The notes beneath the pieces are model-generated. The model saw only the letters and a list, made by a program, of their open reading frames with translations. It ran no database searches and was not told the origin of the DNA. Of a stretch of DNA of 64,000 bases, positions 56,818 to 64,000 are shown piece after piece; position 1 is the first letter of the stretch; the number at the start of each line of letters is the position of its first letter. The stretch spans positions 1 through 64,000 of the forward strand of contig JAJPHQ010000065.1 in the NCBI GenBank assembly GCA_021325195.1, written 5' to 3'. A program made the position numbers and the translations under genes. The stretch comes from Gammaproteobacteria bacterium (lineage in GTDB: Bacteria > Pseudomonadota > Gammaproteobacteria > Xanthomonadales > Rhodanobacteraceae).

Positions 56818-57681
56818 ATGGCCGACGCACTCCCCGTTTGCCTGCTCGACGGCGCCTTCGTGCCTGCCGGCGAAGCCCGCGTTTCGCCGTTCGACCGCGG
56901 CTTCCTGTTCGGCGACGGCGTTTACGAGGTCGTGCCCTGTTACGGCGGCAAACCGTTCCGCTTGGAAGCGCACCTCGACCGTCTGCAGTCGGGCCTCGCT
57001 GCGCTCGCGATCCCCAACCCCCATTCGCGTGCACGCTGGACCGGGCTGGTGCAGCAACTCGTCGCCGTCAACGGCGGCGGCGACCTGGGCCTGTATCTCG
57101 AGGTCACGCGCGGCGCCGGTTCGGGCCGCGACTTCCTGCCCCGCGCCGGCATGCAACCCACGGTCTTCGGTTTCTGCTGGCGGCTCGCGGCGAGCGGGTC
57201 GGGGCAGCCCGAGCGCGGCCTCGCGTGCGTGACGCTGGACGACATCCGCTGGCTGCGCTGCGACATCAAGTCCATCGCCCTGCTGGGATCGGTGCTGCTG
57301 CGGATGGAGGCGGGGCGCCGCGGTGCGGACGAGGCGATCCTGCTGCGTGACGGACGTCTCGCCGAAGGCAGTTCCAGCAGCGTGTTCGTGGCCCGGCGCG
57401 GACGCGTGGCGACGCCGCCGGCCAACCACGAGCGGCTTCCCGGCATCACCCGCCAGGTCGTCGGCGACGTGCTCGCCACGCTCGGCCTGCCGCTGGACGT
57501 GCGCGACGTGCATCGCGAAGAATTGCACGCGGCGGACGAAATCTGGATCGCGAGTTCGACCCGCGAAGCGTTGCCGGTGACACGGCTCGACGGCCGCGCC
57601 GTCGGCACCGGCAGGCCCGGTCCGCTCTGGCGCCGGGTGTTCGACGCCTTCCAGGCGCTCAAGCGGCGCGAAACGGCGTGA
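56818..57681 (+). CDS. dat: D-amino-acid transaminase (class IV aminotransferase)
   Basis: 287 residues. The class IV PLP fold is shown by LLDGAFVPAGEARVSPFDRG, FLFGDGVYEVVPCYGGKPFR, RLEAHLDRLQSGLAAL and EGSSSSVFVARRGRV. The PLP lysine lies in RWLRCDIKSIALLGSVLLR, the form typical of D-alanine/D-amino-acid transaminases rather than branched-chain enzymes. It exchanges amino groups between D-amino acids and 2-oxoglutarate, yielding D-glutamate. It lies next to the dgcN/dgcA system, which consumes D-glutamate, and is convergent with the LysR gene. Confidence 0.88.
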   Translation: MADALPVCLLDGAFVPAGEARVSPFDRGFLFGDGVYEVVPCYGGKPFRLEAHLDRLQSGLAALAIPNPHSRARWTGLVQQLVAVNGGGDLGLYLEVTRGAGSGRDFLPRAGMQPTVFGFCWRLAASGSGQPERGLACVTLDDIRWLRCDIKSIALLGSVLLRMEAGRRGADEAILLRDGRLAEGSSSSVFVARRGRVATPPANHERLPGITRQVVGDVLATLGLPLDVRDVHREELHAADEIWIASSTREALPVTRLDGRAVGTGRPGPLWRRVFDAFQALKRRETA

Positions 57682-57717
57682 CCGGCGCGGGGGTCTGCGG
57701 CGGGTCCGGCGAGGTGC

Positions 57718-58620
57718 TCAGTCTTGCGCCAGCATCTGCTGCGCGAGCTGGCGCACCAGATCGAGAAAACGCTTCTGCACGGGGTTCAACGGGCTGTCAG
57801 AGCGGTACATCGCGTACAGCACGACGTCCAGATGCAGTTCCAGCGGGCGCATCTGCACGCGCTCGGCGCCACCGGCACGGGCGGTGAAGGGATCGACCAG
57901 CGCCAGACCGTCGCCCTGCGCGACCAGCGCATACGCCAGTTGATACGTCTGCACCCACACCGAGATCACGGGTGCCGGATCGAGCTGCGACAGATGGCTT
58001 TGCAGCATGCTGCCCAGCGCGTCGCGCACCGTGATGCCGATCATCCGCTGGCCGGCCAGCGCGCCGACCCGCAACGGTTGCGACAGTTCCCTGTCCGGCC
58101 ACCAGCCGGGCGGCGCGATCACCATCACCTGGCCACGGCACAGCGGCAGCTTGCGCAGATTGTGCTCGCGGGTGTCCTGCAGCGTGAGGCCGATGTCGGT
58201 TTCGCGCAGCGCCAGCGACTTGCACATCACCGCCGAATGCTGGGTGGAGAGTTCGGCGACGGTGTTCGGAAATGCCTTGCGCAGCAGCACGGTCGCATCG
58301 GGCACCAGCGCCAGAGCCAGCGCCGGCGTGCACGTCACCCGCAGCGGACAGCTTTCCGGGCGGCTGATGTTCATGGTGAGGCGCTGCAGGTCCTGCAGTT
58401 CCTGCATGATCCTCTCGATGTCGCGACGCAGCAGCAGCGCCTGCTGCGTCGGTTGCAGGCGTCCGCGCACGCGGCTGAACAACGGAAAGCCGAGCTGGTC
58501 CTCGGCGTGCTGCAACGCCTTGCTGGCGGCCGGCTGCGAAATGTTGAGCAGCTTGGCGGCGCCGGTCAGGCTGCCGGTGGTCAGCACGGCATGGAACAGT
58601 TCGATGTAGCGCAGGTGCAT
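57718..58620 (-). CDS. LysR-family regulator (DgcR-like)
   Basis: 300 residues from the ATG at 58620. The N-terminal winged helix is MHLRYIELFHAVLTTGSLTG, AAKLLNISQPAASKALQHAE and DQLGFPLFSRVRGRLQPT; the C-terminal two-lobe binding domain follows. It is divergent from dgcN over 535 bases, the usual place for a LysR regulator of its neighbour. A LysR protein (DgcR) controls dgcN genes responding to D-glutamate in marine gammaproteobacteria, so the same role is likely. The intergenic region also contains a dispersed hairpin element. Confidence 0.85.
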   Translation of the reverse strand: MHLRYIELFHAVLTTGSLTGAAKLLNISQPAASKALQHAEDQLGFPLFSRVRGRLQPTQQALLLRRDIERIMQELQDLQRLTMNISRPESCPLRVTCTPALALALVPDATVLLRKAFPNTVAELSTQHSAVMCKSLALRETDIGLTLQDTREHNLRKLPLCRGQVMVIAPPGWWPDRELSQPLRVGALAGQRMIGITVRDALGSMLQSHLSQLDPAPVISVWVQTYQLAYALVAQGDGLALVDPFTARAGGAERVQMRPLELHLDVVLYAMYRSDSPLNPVQKRFLDLVRQLAQQMLAQD

Positions 58621-58662
58621 GTCGGTTCGCTCAAGAATTGTCTGATCGACCTGCCGGCTGGA

Positions 58663-58815
58663 GCAGGTTGTTGAGAAAGTGCAGTCCTGCACTTTCTCAA
58701 CGTCGCGAGTCCGGCACATGTCCGGACTCGCTCCCGACGGATCAGCGCTTGCGCGCTTGATCCGCGGCGGGCCATCCGTGGCCCGCGCTTAGCAGGGTGT
58801 TTCTCAACACCCTGC
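58663..58815. repeat. Complete 153-bp hairpin element with terminal inverted repeats
   Basis: The ends GCAGGTTGTTGAGAAA (58663-58678) and TTTCTCAACACCCTGC (58800-58815) are inverted repeats, 15 of 16 matching. Inside are four hairpins: GTTGAGAAAGTGCAG/CTGCACTTTCTCAAC (58670-58701, 15-bp stem), GCGAGTCCGG/CCGGACTCGC (58705-58731), GCGGGCCA/TGGCCCGC, and GCAGGGTGTT/AACACCCTGC (58792-58815). No target duplication was evident. Other copies lie at 33215, 35507 and 49271. Confidence 0.88.
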
Positions 58816-59040
58816 CAGCTGCATGTCTGCAAGCCCGCTCTTCCGGGACCCCATCAGGCCCTTGCCGCGCGAGGGCCTGATCACCCCATTGACCCGAGGG
58901 GTTTTAAGGGCGGGAGCCTCGCGAGAGCGCGACACCGGAAGTCCCTCATGCCGCAGCGGCGGCGTCCGAGTGCAGCACAGGTCGCCGCCGCGGGCAACCG
59001 TCGCCGCCTCCCGAGACAACCGCGCAGACACGGAACCGCT

Positions 59041-59115
59041 GCGTCCACAACTTCCAGTTATGCCACATGTCCGTCTTTTCATTGGTGACCCGGACCTGCC
59101 GCTGGGTATGCTCGA
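59041..59115 (+). promoter_or_regulatory. 75-bp element shared with the TonB receptor upstream region
   Basis: Second copy of the 51615-51689 element (52/75 identical, no gaps). TTGGTG and TATGCT (59107-59112) could be the promoter hexamers although the 19-base spacing is long; the predicted start is about 37 bases before the dgcN ATG. The other bases between the LysR and dgcN genes are the dispersed element and GC-rich sequence without a gene. Confidence 0.7.
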
Positions 59116-59155
59116 TCGGGTGTCCTGGTCCTGAATGGAGTCCGGCGGAGCAAAC

Positions 59156-60199
59156 ATGTCGAACCGCGGGGAAGCAGTCGCCCCCCAGCACTGGGGTCCG
59201 CCTTATCTTCTGTACCTGGGCAATCCGGCCGATGAGCTGGCCATCAAGACGGCCCGCGGCGTGGCGCATTGGCGGCCCGAATGGTGCGTGGGCCAGTACC
59301 GGAGCCCCGCCTGCAAGCTGTCGCTGGGACTGCCCGACCTGGGCATGGCCGAGGCCAGGGCCGCGGGCGCCAAGACCATGCTGGTCGGCACCGCGAATGC
59401 CGGCGGCGTGATGGCGCCAGAAACCGTCGCCGACGTGCTCGCCGCGCTCGATGCCGGCCTCAACGTCGCGGCCGGCCTGCATCAGAAGCTGCGCGACAAC
59501 GCCGACATCCTCGCCGCCGCCCGGCGCAACGGCCGGGTGCTGTTCGACGCCCGCGAAGCGACCCGCAGCATCCCGGTGGGCACCGGCCGCAAACGCCCCG
59601 GCCTGCGGCTGCTGACGGTGGGCACCGATTGTTCGGTCGGCAAGATGTACACCGCGCTGGCGATCGAGCGCAGCCTGCGCAGACTCGGCTGCAAGGCCGA
59701 TTTCCGCGCCACCGGCCAGACCGGCATTTTCATCGCCGGCGACGGCATTCCCGTCGATGCGGTGATCGCCGATTTCATTTCGGGCGCGGCCGAACTGATC
59801 TCGCCGGCGCGTGACGACGGCGGCTGGGATCTGATCGAAGGCCAGGGTTCGCTGTTCCATCCCTCCTACGCCGGCGTGTCGCTGGGGCTGCTGCACGGCT
59901 CCCAGCCCGATGCCTTGGTGCTTTGTCACGAACCCACGCGGCGTCACATGCGCGGACTGCCGGAATACCCGCTGCCCGATCTCGAAGCCTGCCTGCAAGC
60001 CAACCTCGCCGCCGCCCGCTTGACCAATCCGGCGGTCAAGGCGGTCGGCGTCGCGCTCAACACCTCGAATCTCCCGCAACGGGAAGCGTGGGCAGCCTGC
60101 AGGGCGATCAGCGACCGGCTCGGGCTGCCTTGCCAGGACCCGGTCAGCATGGGCGTCGAGGCCATCGTGGACAACCTGCTCGCATGCTGCGCGGCCTGA
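59156..60199 (+). CDS. dgcN: DUF1611 N-acetyltransferase, D-glutamate type (DgcN)
   Basis: 347 residues from the ATG at 59156, preceded by GGCGGAG. The Rossmann-like start YLLYLGNPADELAIKTARGV and the P-loop LLTVGTDCSVGKMYTALAIE, plus IPVDAVIADFISGAAELISP and GQGSLFHPSYAGVSLGLLHG, identify DUF1611 (COG3367). DgcN uses acetyl-CoA to acetylate D-glutamate, and it is always paired with an epimerase, as it is here. The gene overlaps dgcA by 16 bases, so the two are translationally coupled. Confidence 0.88.
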   Translation: MSNRGEAVAPQHWGPPYLLYLGNPADELAIKTARGVAHWRPEWCVGQYRSPACKLSLGLPDLGMAEARAAGAKTMLVGTANAGGVMAPETVADVLAALDAGLNVAAGLHQKLRDNADILAAARRNGRVLFDAREATRSIPVGTGRKRPGLRLLTVGTDCSVGKMYTALAIERSLRRLGCKADFRATGQTGIFIAGDGIPVDAVIADFISGAAELISPARDDGGWDLIEGQGSLFHPSYAGVSLGLLHGSQPDALVLCHEPTRRHMRGLPEYPLPDLEACLQANLAAARLTNPAVKAVGVALNTSNLPQREAWAACRAISDRLGLPCQDPVSMGVEAIVDNLLACCAA

Positions 60200-61167
60200 A
60201 CATCCGGCAGCGCAGCCTGCCGCTCCGGGCGCCGTTCCGGATCTCGCGCGGCGTCAAGCACGCGGCGGACGTGGTGAGCGTCGAACTGGAGCAGGACGGC
60301 CGGATCGGACGCGGCGAGTCGGTGCCCTACGCGCGCTACGGCGAATCGGTGGCTTCCGTGATCGAGCAGATGGAAACGCTGCGCGATGCGTTGTGCGCAG
60401 GCATGGGCCGCGACGCCTTGCAGGTCCGCCTTCCGGCGGGCGCCGCGCGCAACGCGCTGGACGCGGCGCTGTGGGATCTGGAAGCGCGGCTGAGCCGGGT
60501 TCCCGTGCGGGCGCAACTGGCGCGGCCGCCGCTGGCACCGCTCCTCACCGCATTGACCGTGGTGATCGACACGCCGCAGCGGATGGGCGAAGCGGCGGCG
60601 CGCATCGCGGACGCGGGGCTGATCAAGATCAAGGTCGATGCCGCCGATCCCGCCGCGCGGATCGAAGCCGTGCGCAATGCGGCGCCCGCCGCCGCGCTGA
60701 TCGTCGATCCCAACGAAAGCTGGACGATCGACATCCTGCGCGACGTCCGGCCCGTACTGGAACGCACGCGCGTCGCCCTGCTCGAACAGCCGCTGCCCGC
60801 CGGCGCCGACGAGGCCCTGCTGGAGTTTTCCTGCCGGATTCCCGTCTGCGCCGACGAAGCCTGTCACGCGACCCCGGATCTGGCGAAGCTGCGCGGCCGT
60901 TACCAGGCGGTCAACATCAAGCTGGACAAGACCGGCGGCCTGACCGAAGCATGGCGCCTGTTGCACGCCGCGCGTGCCGAGGGCTTCGGGATCATGGTCG
61001 GCTGCATGGTGTGTTCCTCGCTGGGCATTGCGCCCGCGCTGGAACTGGCGCGCGAGGCGGACTTCGTCGATCTGGACGGCCCGCTGTGGCTGGCGAACGA
61101 TCTTCCCGGCGGCGTCAGCCTGCAGGGCGGACGGCTGTTGCCGCCGGCACCGGGATTCTGGGGATGA
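60184..61167 (+). CDS. dgcA: Enolase-superfamily epimerase, N-acetyl-D-glutamate racemase type (DgcA)
   Basis: 327 residues from the ATG at 60184. Muconate-lactonizing subgroup of the enolase superfamily: first catalytic Lys in LIKIKVDAADP, metal ligands in IVDPNESWT, LLEQPLPAG and CADEAC, second catalytic Lys in VNIKLDKTGGL. Members are annotated as dipeptide (L-Ala-D/L-Glu) epimerases; the fused position with dgcN points to DgcA, which turns N-acetyl-D-glutamate into N-acetyl-L-glutamate. A dipeptide-epimerase role, which would also fit wall-peptide salvage, cannot be excluded. Confidence 0.85.
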   Translation: MLRGLNIRQRSLPLRAPFRISRGVKHAADVVSVELEQDGRIGRGESVPYARYGESVASVIEQMETLRDALCAGMGRDALQVRLPAGAARNALDAALWDLEARLSRVPVRAQLARPPLAPLLTALTVVIDTPQRMGEAAARIADAGLIKIKVDAADPAARIEAVRNAAPAAALIVDPNESWTIDILRDVRPVLERTRVALLEQPLPAGADEALLEFSCRIPVCADEACHATPDLAKLRGRYQAVNIKLDKTGGLTEAWRLLHAARAEGFGIMVGCMVCSSLGIAPALELAREADFVDLDGPLWLANDLPGGVSLQGGRLLPPAPGFWG

Positions 61168-61231
61168 ACCGGCACGCGCGGCCATGGCTCGATCGCATTG
61201 GTCGGAGATTCCTTCGGGAAGGAGAAGCTTG

Positions 61232-63058
61232 ATGCCCGGACGCCACACGCCTCGGCTCGATGAAGCCTCCGCGCCCAAGCCGCCGGCGCGCCGCGGACCG
61301 CGGGGATGGCGCCGACCCCTGCTGATCGCGGCCATCGCCGCTTTCGGCACGCCGGCCGGCGCAAGAAACCTCGAAGCGCCGCTGCCCACCGCGATCGCCC
61401 ATGCACCGGCCGCCACCCGTGCGATGCTGGAAAAGTCGCGGCCGGTCACCGCGCAACATGCGATGGTGGTCAGCGCGCAGCATCTGGCGACACTGGCGGG
61501 TGTGCAGATCCTCAAGCAAGGCGGCAACGCGATCGACGCCGCGGTGGCGGTGGGTTATGCCGAGGCCGTGGTGCACCCCTGCTGCGGCAACCTCGGCGGC
61601 GGCGGCTTCATGACCATCCACTTGAAGGACGGCCGGAACCTGTTCCTGAACTTCCGCGAGAAGGCGCCGCTGAAGGCGACCCCCGGCATGTTCCAGGACG
61701 CGCACGGCGACGTGGTGCCGGGCCGCAGCACCGACTCGTACCTCGGCGTGGGCGTGCCGGGCACGGTGATGGGCCTCGATGCCGCGCTCGCGAAGTACGG
61801 CACGATGTCGCTGAAGCAAGTGATGGCGCCGGCCATCAAGCTGGCGCGCGACGGTTATGTGCTGGAACAGGGCGACGTCGATATCCTCGACGACAGCAGC
61901 GGGGATTTCGCCCGGCATCCGAATGTCGCCGCGATTTTCCTCGATCACGGCAAACCCTTCGTCGCCGGCCAGCGGCTGGTGCAGAAGGATCTGGCGCACA
62001 CGCTGGAGCTGATCGCCGACGGCGGCGCAGACGCCTTCTACAAGGGTCCGATCGCGCGCGCCGTGGTCGCGGCCAGCGAAGCCCGCGGCGGCATCCTGTC
62101 GATGCAGGATTTCGCCGGTTACACCGTGCAGTGGGAAAAGCCGATCGAGTGCCGTTACCACGGCTACACCATCATCTCGGCGCCGCCGCCCAGTTCCGGC
62201 GGCACCACGCTGTGCGAGATCCTGCAGATCATCCAGCCTTATCCGTTCGCAAGGTGGGGCTACGGTTCGGTGCAGACCGTGCGCCATCTCGCCGAGGCCG
62301 AACGCCGCGCCTTCGCCGACCGCAACACCTATCTCGGCGACCCCGCATTCGTGCACAACCCGATCGCACGCCTGCTGTCGTCCGAACACGCGGCCAGGCT
62401 GCGCGCCACGATCCTGCCCGACAGGGCCACGCCTTCGTCCGAGATCCAGGGCAGCCTCGGCGCGGCCGAAGGCAACCACACCACGCATTACTCGGTGATC
62501 GACCGGTACGGCAATGCGGTGTCAGTGACCTACACCCTCAATTTCCTGTTCGGGATCCGGCAGATCGCCGGCGACACCGGCTTCTTCCTCAACGACGAGA
62601 TGGACGACTTCACGTCCAAGCCCGGCGTGGCGAACGCGGCCGGTCTGGTGCAGGGCACGGCCAACGAGGTGCAGCCGGGCAAGCGTCCCTTGAGTTCGAT
62701 GACGCCGACCATCGTGATGAAGGGCGGCAAGCCGTATCTGCTGACCGGCAGTCCCGGCGACGCGACCATCATCTCGACCACGCTGCAAAGCATCCTCAAC
62801 GTGGTGGATTTCGGAATGAACGTACAGCAGGCGGTGAACGCGCCGCGCATGCACCAGCAATGGTATCCGCAGGCGGTGTGGATCGAGCCCGGACTGCTCA
62901 CGCCGGTGTCGCAACGGATGCTGCAGGCGATGGGCTACACGTTCAAGCCGGTCCGCGCGATGGGCGCCGACGAAGCCATCCTGATCGATCCCGCGACCGG
63001 CATCCGCGAAGGCGCCAACGACCGCCGGCGGCCGGCGGGCCTGGCGGCCGGTTACTGA
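61232..63058 (+). CDS. ggt: Gamma-glutamyltransferase
   Basis: 608 residues from the ATG at 61232, with AAGGAG upstream. A hydrophobic stretch WRRPLLIAAIAAFGTPAGAR suggests export. VTAQHAMVVSAQHLATLAG, GGNAIDAAVAVGYAEAVVHP and CCGNLGGGGFMTIHL belong to the large subunit; the self-cleavage site and nucleophile Thr (about residue 417) lie in GNHTTHYSVIDRYGNAVSVT; MTPTIVMKGGKPYLLTGSPG follows. It moves or hydrolyses gamma-glutamyl groups, including from peptides with D-Glu-like linkages. It follows dgcA by 64 bases. Confidence 0.94.
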   Translation: MPGRHTPRLDEASAPKPPARRGPRGWRRPLLIAAIAAFGTPAGARNLEAPLPTAIAHAPAATRAMLEKSRPVTAQHAMVVSAQHLATLAGVQILKQGGNAIDAAVAVGYAEAVVHPCCGNLGGGGFMTIHLKDGRNLFLNFREKAPLKATPGMFQDAHGDVVPGRSTDSYLGVGVPGTVMGLDAALAKYGTMSLKQVMAPAIKLARDGYVLEQGDVDILDDSSGDFARHPNVAAIFLDHGKPFVAGQRLVQKDLAHTLELIADGGADAFYKGPIARAVVAASEARGGILSMQDFAGYTVQWEKPIECRYHGYTIISAPPPSSGGTTLCEILQIIQPYPFARWGYGSVQTVRHLAEAERRAFADRNTYLGDPAFVHNPIARLLSSEHAARLRATILPDRATPSSEIQGSLGAAEGNHTTHYSVIDRYGNAVSVTYTLNFLFGIRQIAGDTGFFLNDEMDDFTSKPGVANAAGLVQGTANEVQPGKRPLSSMTPTIVMKGGKPYLLTGSPGDATIISTTLQSILNVVDFGMNVQQAVNAPRMHQQWYPQAVWIEPGLLTPVSQRMLQAMGYTFKPVRAMGADEAILIDPATGIREGANDRRRPAGLAAGY

Positions 63059-63072
63059 TCCGGCACCGCGTG

Positions 63073-64000
63073 ATGACGACCACCGCCAGCCCCGCAACCG
63101 TGCGCGCGGACACCACCTGTCTGGACGGCGTCGATCTCGCGGCACTGGCGCAACGCGCGGGCACGCCGCTGCATGCGTATTCCGCATCCGCGATCCGGCA
63201 GCGCATCGGCGCATTGAAAAACGCACTGCGCGGACTGGATGCGCTGGTGTGCTATGCGGTCAAGGCCAACGGCAACCTTGCCGTCCTGCAGCTGATGGCG
63301 GACGCGGGGCTGGGCGCCGACATCGTGTCGGCCGGAGAACTGCGGCGCAGCCTGCGCGCCGGCATTCCGGCGCAGCGCATCGTGTTTTCGGGCGTCGGCA
63401 AGACGGCCGGGGAAATCGCCGCGGCGCTGGCCGCCGGCATCGCGCGCTTCAACGTGGAGTCGGAGGACGAGCTGCATCTGCTGCAACGTCTGGCGGCCGA
63501 ACGGGACGTGATCGCGCGCGCCGCGGTGCGGATCAATCCCGGCGTCGATGCCCACACGCACGCCAAGATTTCCACCGGCAACGCGGACAACAAGTTCGGC
63601 GTCGGCATCGACGAGGCACGCCGCTGGTTTGCCGGCAGCGCGACCCTGTCGCACGTCCATCTCGACGGTTTGCACGTGCACATCGGCTCGCAGATGCTGA
63701 GCCTCGAGCCGCTCCGGCAGGCGCTGCACCGCACGGCCGACCTGTGGTGCGAACTGGCCGCGGCGGGACACGCGATCACCAGCATCGACGTCGGCGGCGG
63801 GCTCGGCGTGTGCTATCGCGCGGGCCACGACCATCCGGTCGCGATCGAGGACTACACCGACGTGATCCGCCATGCGCTGGCCGGTTTCGACGGCCGCATC
63901 CTGCTGGAACCGGGACGCTGGCTGGTGGCCGAAGCCGGCGTGCTGCTGACGCGCGTGATCCGGATCAAGCGGGGCCGCCAGCGGCGCTTCGTGGTGGTGG
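63073..64000 (+). CDS. lysA: Diaminopimelate-decarboxylase family enzyme, C-terminus beyond window
   Basis: 309 residues visible from the ATG at 63073, open to the right edge. Fold-III PLP decarboxylase: the PLP lysine in LDALVCYAVKANGNLAVLQL, LGADIVSAGELRRSLRAGI, RINPGVDAHTHAKISTGN, LDGLHVHIGSQMLSLEPLRQ and SIDVGGGLGVCYRAGHDHP are DAP-decarboxylase motifs. It would make L-lysine from meso-DAP. Its place directly after dgcN-dgcA-ggt leaves open that it acts on another D-centred substrate, such as D-lysine or D-ornithine. C-terminal motifs cannot be seen. Confidence 0.85.
   Translation, partial: MTTTASPATVRADTTCLDGVDLAALAQRAGTPLHAYSASAIRQRIGALKNALRGLDALVCYAVKANGNLAVLQLMADAGLGADIVSAGELRRSLRAGIPAQRIVFSGVGKTAGEIAAALAAGIARFNVESEDELHLLQRLAAERDVIARAAVRINPGVDAHTHAKISTGNADNKFGVGIDEARRWFAGSATLSHVHLDGLHVHIGSQMLSLEPLRQALHRTADLWCELAAAGHAITSIDVGGGLGVCYRAGHDHPVAIEDYTDVIRHALAGFDGRILLEPGRWLVAEAGVLLTRVIRIKRGRQRRFVVV

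Overview
The window is GC-rich, gene-dense bacterial chromosome. The family content (pilU, rpoH next to ftsEX, trxA-rho, DUF4398 lipoprotein, Oar-type TonB receptor, dgcN/dgcA, Wzm/Wzt O-antigen export) and the frequent GTG/TTG starts fit a gammaproteobacterium of the Xanthomonadales, most likely Rhodanobacteraceae. That placement is inferred from gene content; no rRNA or tRNA gene was seen.

Positions 1-14.5 kb are a surface-polysaccharide locus, almost entirely on the minus strand. It holds an ABC O-antigen exporter (Wzm/Wzt with a substrate-binding tail), a long coiled-coil protein overlapping wzt, a 1069-residue WbsX-GT4-GT2 fusion, an acyltransferase, a lipoprotein, a capsule-type transferase, the start of a methyltransferase cut by the window edge, a rhamnosyl-type GT2, and gmd plus an Rmd-like reductase for GDP-D-rhamnose. 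A BrnT/BrnA toxin-antitoxin pair sits between the two nucleotide-sugar genes. A low-GC patch (about 7.2-9.06 kb) covers the Wzt tail and the globular part of the coiled-coil protein.

Positions 14.5-41 kb are mostly housekeeping: reverse-transsulfuration pair (cbs, metB family) with a HicB-like small ORF, a YdcH-like protein, an OmpA-like/DUF4398 envelope pair, pilU, sppA, a MATE exporter whose start codon overlaps that of a divergent DUF3667 gene, priA preceded by two inverted DnaA boxes, rpoH, ung, a double-receiver protein, ftsX, ftsE, rhlB, trxA, rho, a LOG hydrolase, free-Met-sulfoxide reductase, a TMEM175-like protein, bioD and a frameshifted methyltransferase.

Positions 41-64 kb are a peptide and D-amino-acid region: tricorn-like S41 protease, M3 dipeptidyl carboxypeptidase, transglutaminase-like protein, M61 peptidase, an Oar-type TonB receptor, a TPR sulfotransferase, D-amino-acid transaminase, a LysR regulator divergent from dgcN-dgcA, gamma-glutamyltransferase and a DAP-decarboxylase-family gene running off the right edge. 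A 75-bp sequence element, 52/75 identical without gaps, lies upstream of both the TonB receptor and dgcN, and suggests that receptor and D-glutamate pathway share regulation.

Four copies of a hairpin-rich element with short terminal inverted repeats, a second ATTCCGG...CCGGAAT family, and a 47-bp tandem repeat fill the longer intergenic gaps.
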